Assembly: GCA_944376715.1 (NCBI GenBank)
Contig: CALWDO010000002.1
Span: forward strand, 62,001-126,000
DNA: 64,000 bases
DNA from: an uncultured Lachnoclostridium sp.
GTDB taxonomy: Bacteria > Bacillota > Clostridia > Lachnospirales > Lachnospiraceae
Direction of reading: 5' to 3'
In this document: positions 63,943 to 64,000 of the stretch, piece after piece
Layout: each line of letters starts with the position of its first letter
Position numbering within the stretch: position 1 is the stretch's first letter
The notes under the pieces: model-generated
Database searches by the model: none
Seen by the model: the letters and a program-made list of their open reading frames with translations, nothing else
What the model was told of the DNA's origin: nothing
Position numbers and translations under genes: made by a program

Positions 63943-64000
63943 TTATATCTCCGGCGCCAGCTTCGCCATGCACTCCTTCCGGTAAAATGCAATCCCGTAT
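63943..64000 (-). CDS. C-terminal end of an unidentified protein (partial)
   Basis: A minus-strand frame entering from the right edge and ending at a TAA at 63945-63943. It reads YGIAFYRKECMAKLAPEI, too short to assign. The gene converges on the symporter terminator. Confidence 0.4.
   Translation of the reverse strand, partial: YGIAFYRKECMAKLAPEI

Overview
The window looks like a chromosomal segment of a spore-forming, anaerobic gut Firmicute, most likely Lachnospiraceae. The reasons are SpoVT, SpoVG, a SleB-type cortex/wall hydrolase, paired GlgC/GlgD, a SAM-I riboswitch in front of metK, an oxygen-sensitive glycyl-radical enzyme, AGGAGG-type ribosome sites and canonical sigma-A promoters. 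Species cannot be fixed from the sequence alone.

Layout. 0-9 kb is mostly minus-strand housekeeping: partial NfeD, an SH3/SleB wall hydrolase, a TrmH-family rRNA methylase, pfkA, dnaE, a small conserved protein, a CvfB-like S1 protein and an acyl-ACP thioesterase. 9.0-10.2 kb has no protein gene. It holds two tandem, related non-coding transcription units, each with a near-consensus promoter and a conserved 3' hairpin; I regard this as the most interesting feature. 10.3-17.7 kb carries two copies of a module (URO-D-fold methyltransferase-like gene facing a PucR-type activator), with a DcuC-like transporter and a transposase/nuclease remnant between them. 17.8-19.6 kb has an overlapping P-loop ATPase/DUF4869 pair and tRNA-Gln(CUG).

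19.6-33 kb is a minus-strand housekeeping block: a type-4 uracil-DNA glycosylase, spoVT, pncB, a GH25-like lipoprotein with altered catalytic residues, two PrsA/SurA-like foldase lipoproteins, mfd, pth, spoVG, glgD and glgC. 33-41 kb runs mostly on the plus strand: murC, a DnaA-box cluster, dnaD-dnaC, a long-form PRPP synthetase, an overlapping ATP-grasp/esterase pair, a Spx/ArsC-like protein (minus strand) and a cyclophilin lipoprotein.

41.4-56.0 kb is visibly more AT-rich and is closed by terminators. It is a catabolic island. One operon encodes an RbsABC-type sugar importer, a PfkB kinase and a DeoC-like aldolase. The other encodes a second PfkB kinase, a YdcF-like protein, a tautomerase-like protein, a DeoR regulator, a DUF1349 protein, a glycyl-radical eliminase, its activase and a PHP phosphoesterase. 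A divergent GntR/UTRA regulator and an identical operator core, TGTATSATACA, at both operon promoters tie the two together as one regulon. The substrate is unknown; a sugar or deoxy-sugar-like polyol that is imported, phosphorylated, dehydrated by radical chemistry and cleaved by the aldolase is a reasonable guess.

56-64 kb returns to housekeeping: class II fba, an FKBP/trigger-factor lipoprotein, a small membrane protein, a kinase/response-regulator pair whose leader holds a 135-bp tandem repeat, SAM-I riboswitch-metK, and a DAACS-family symporter.
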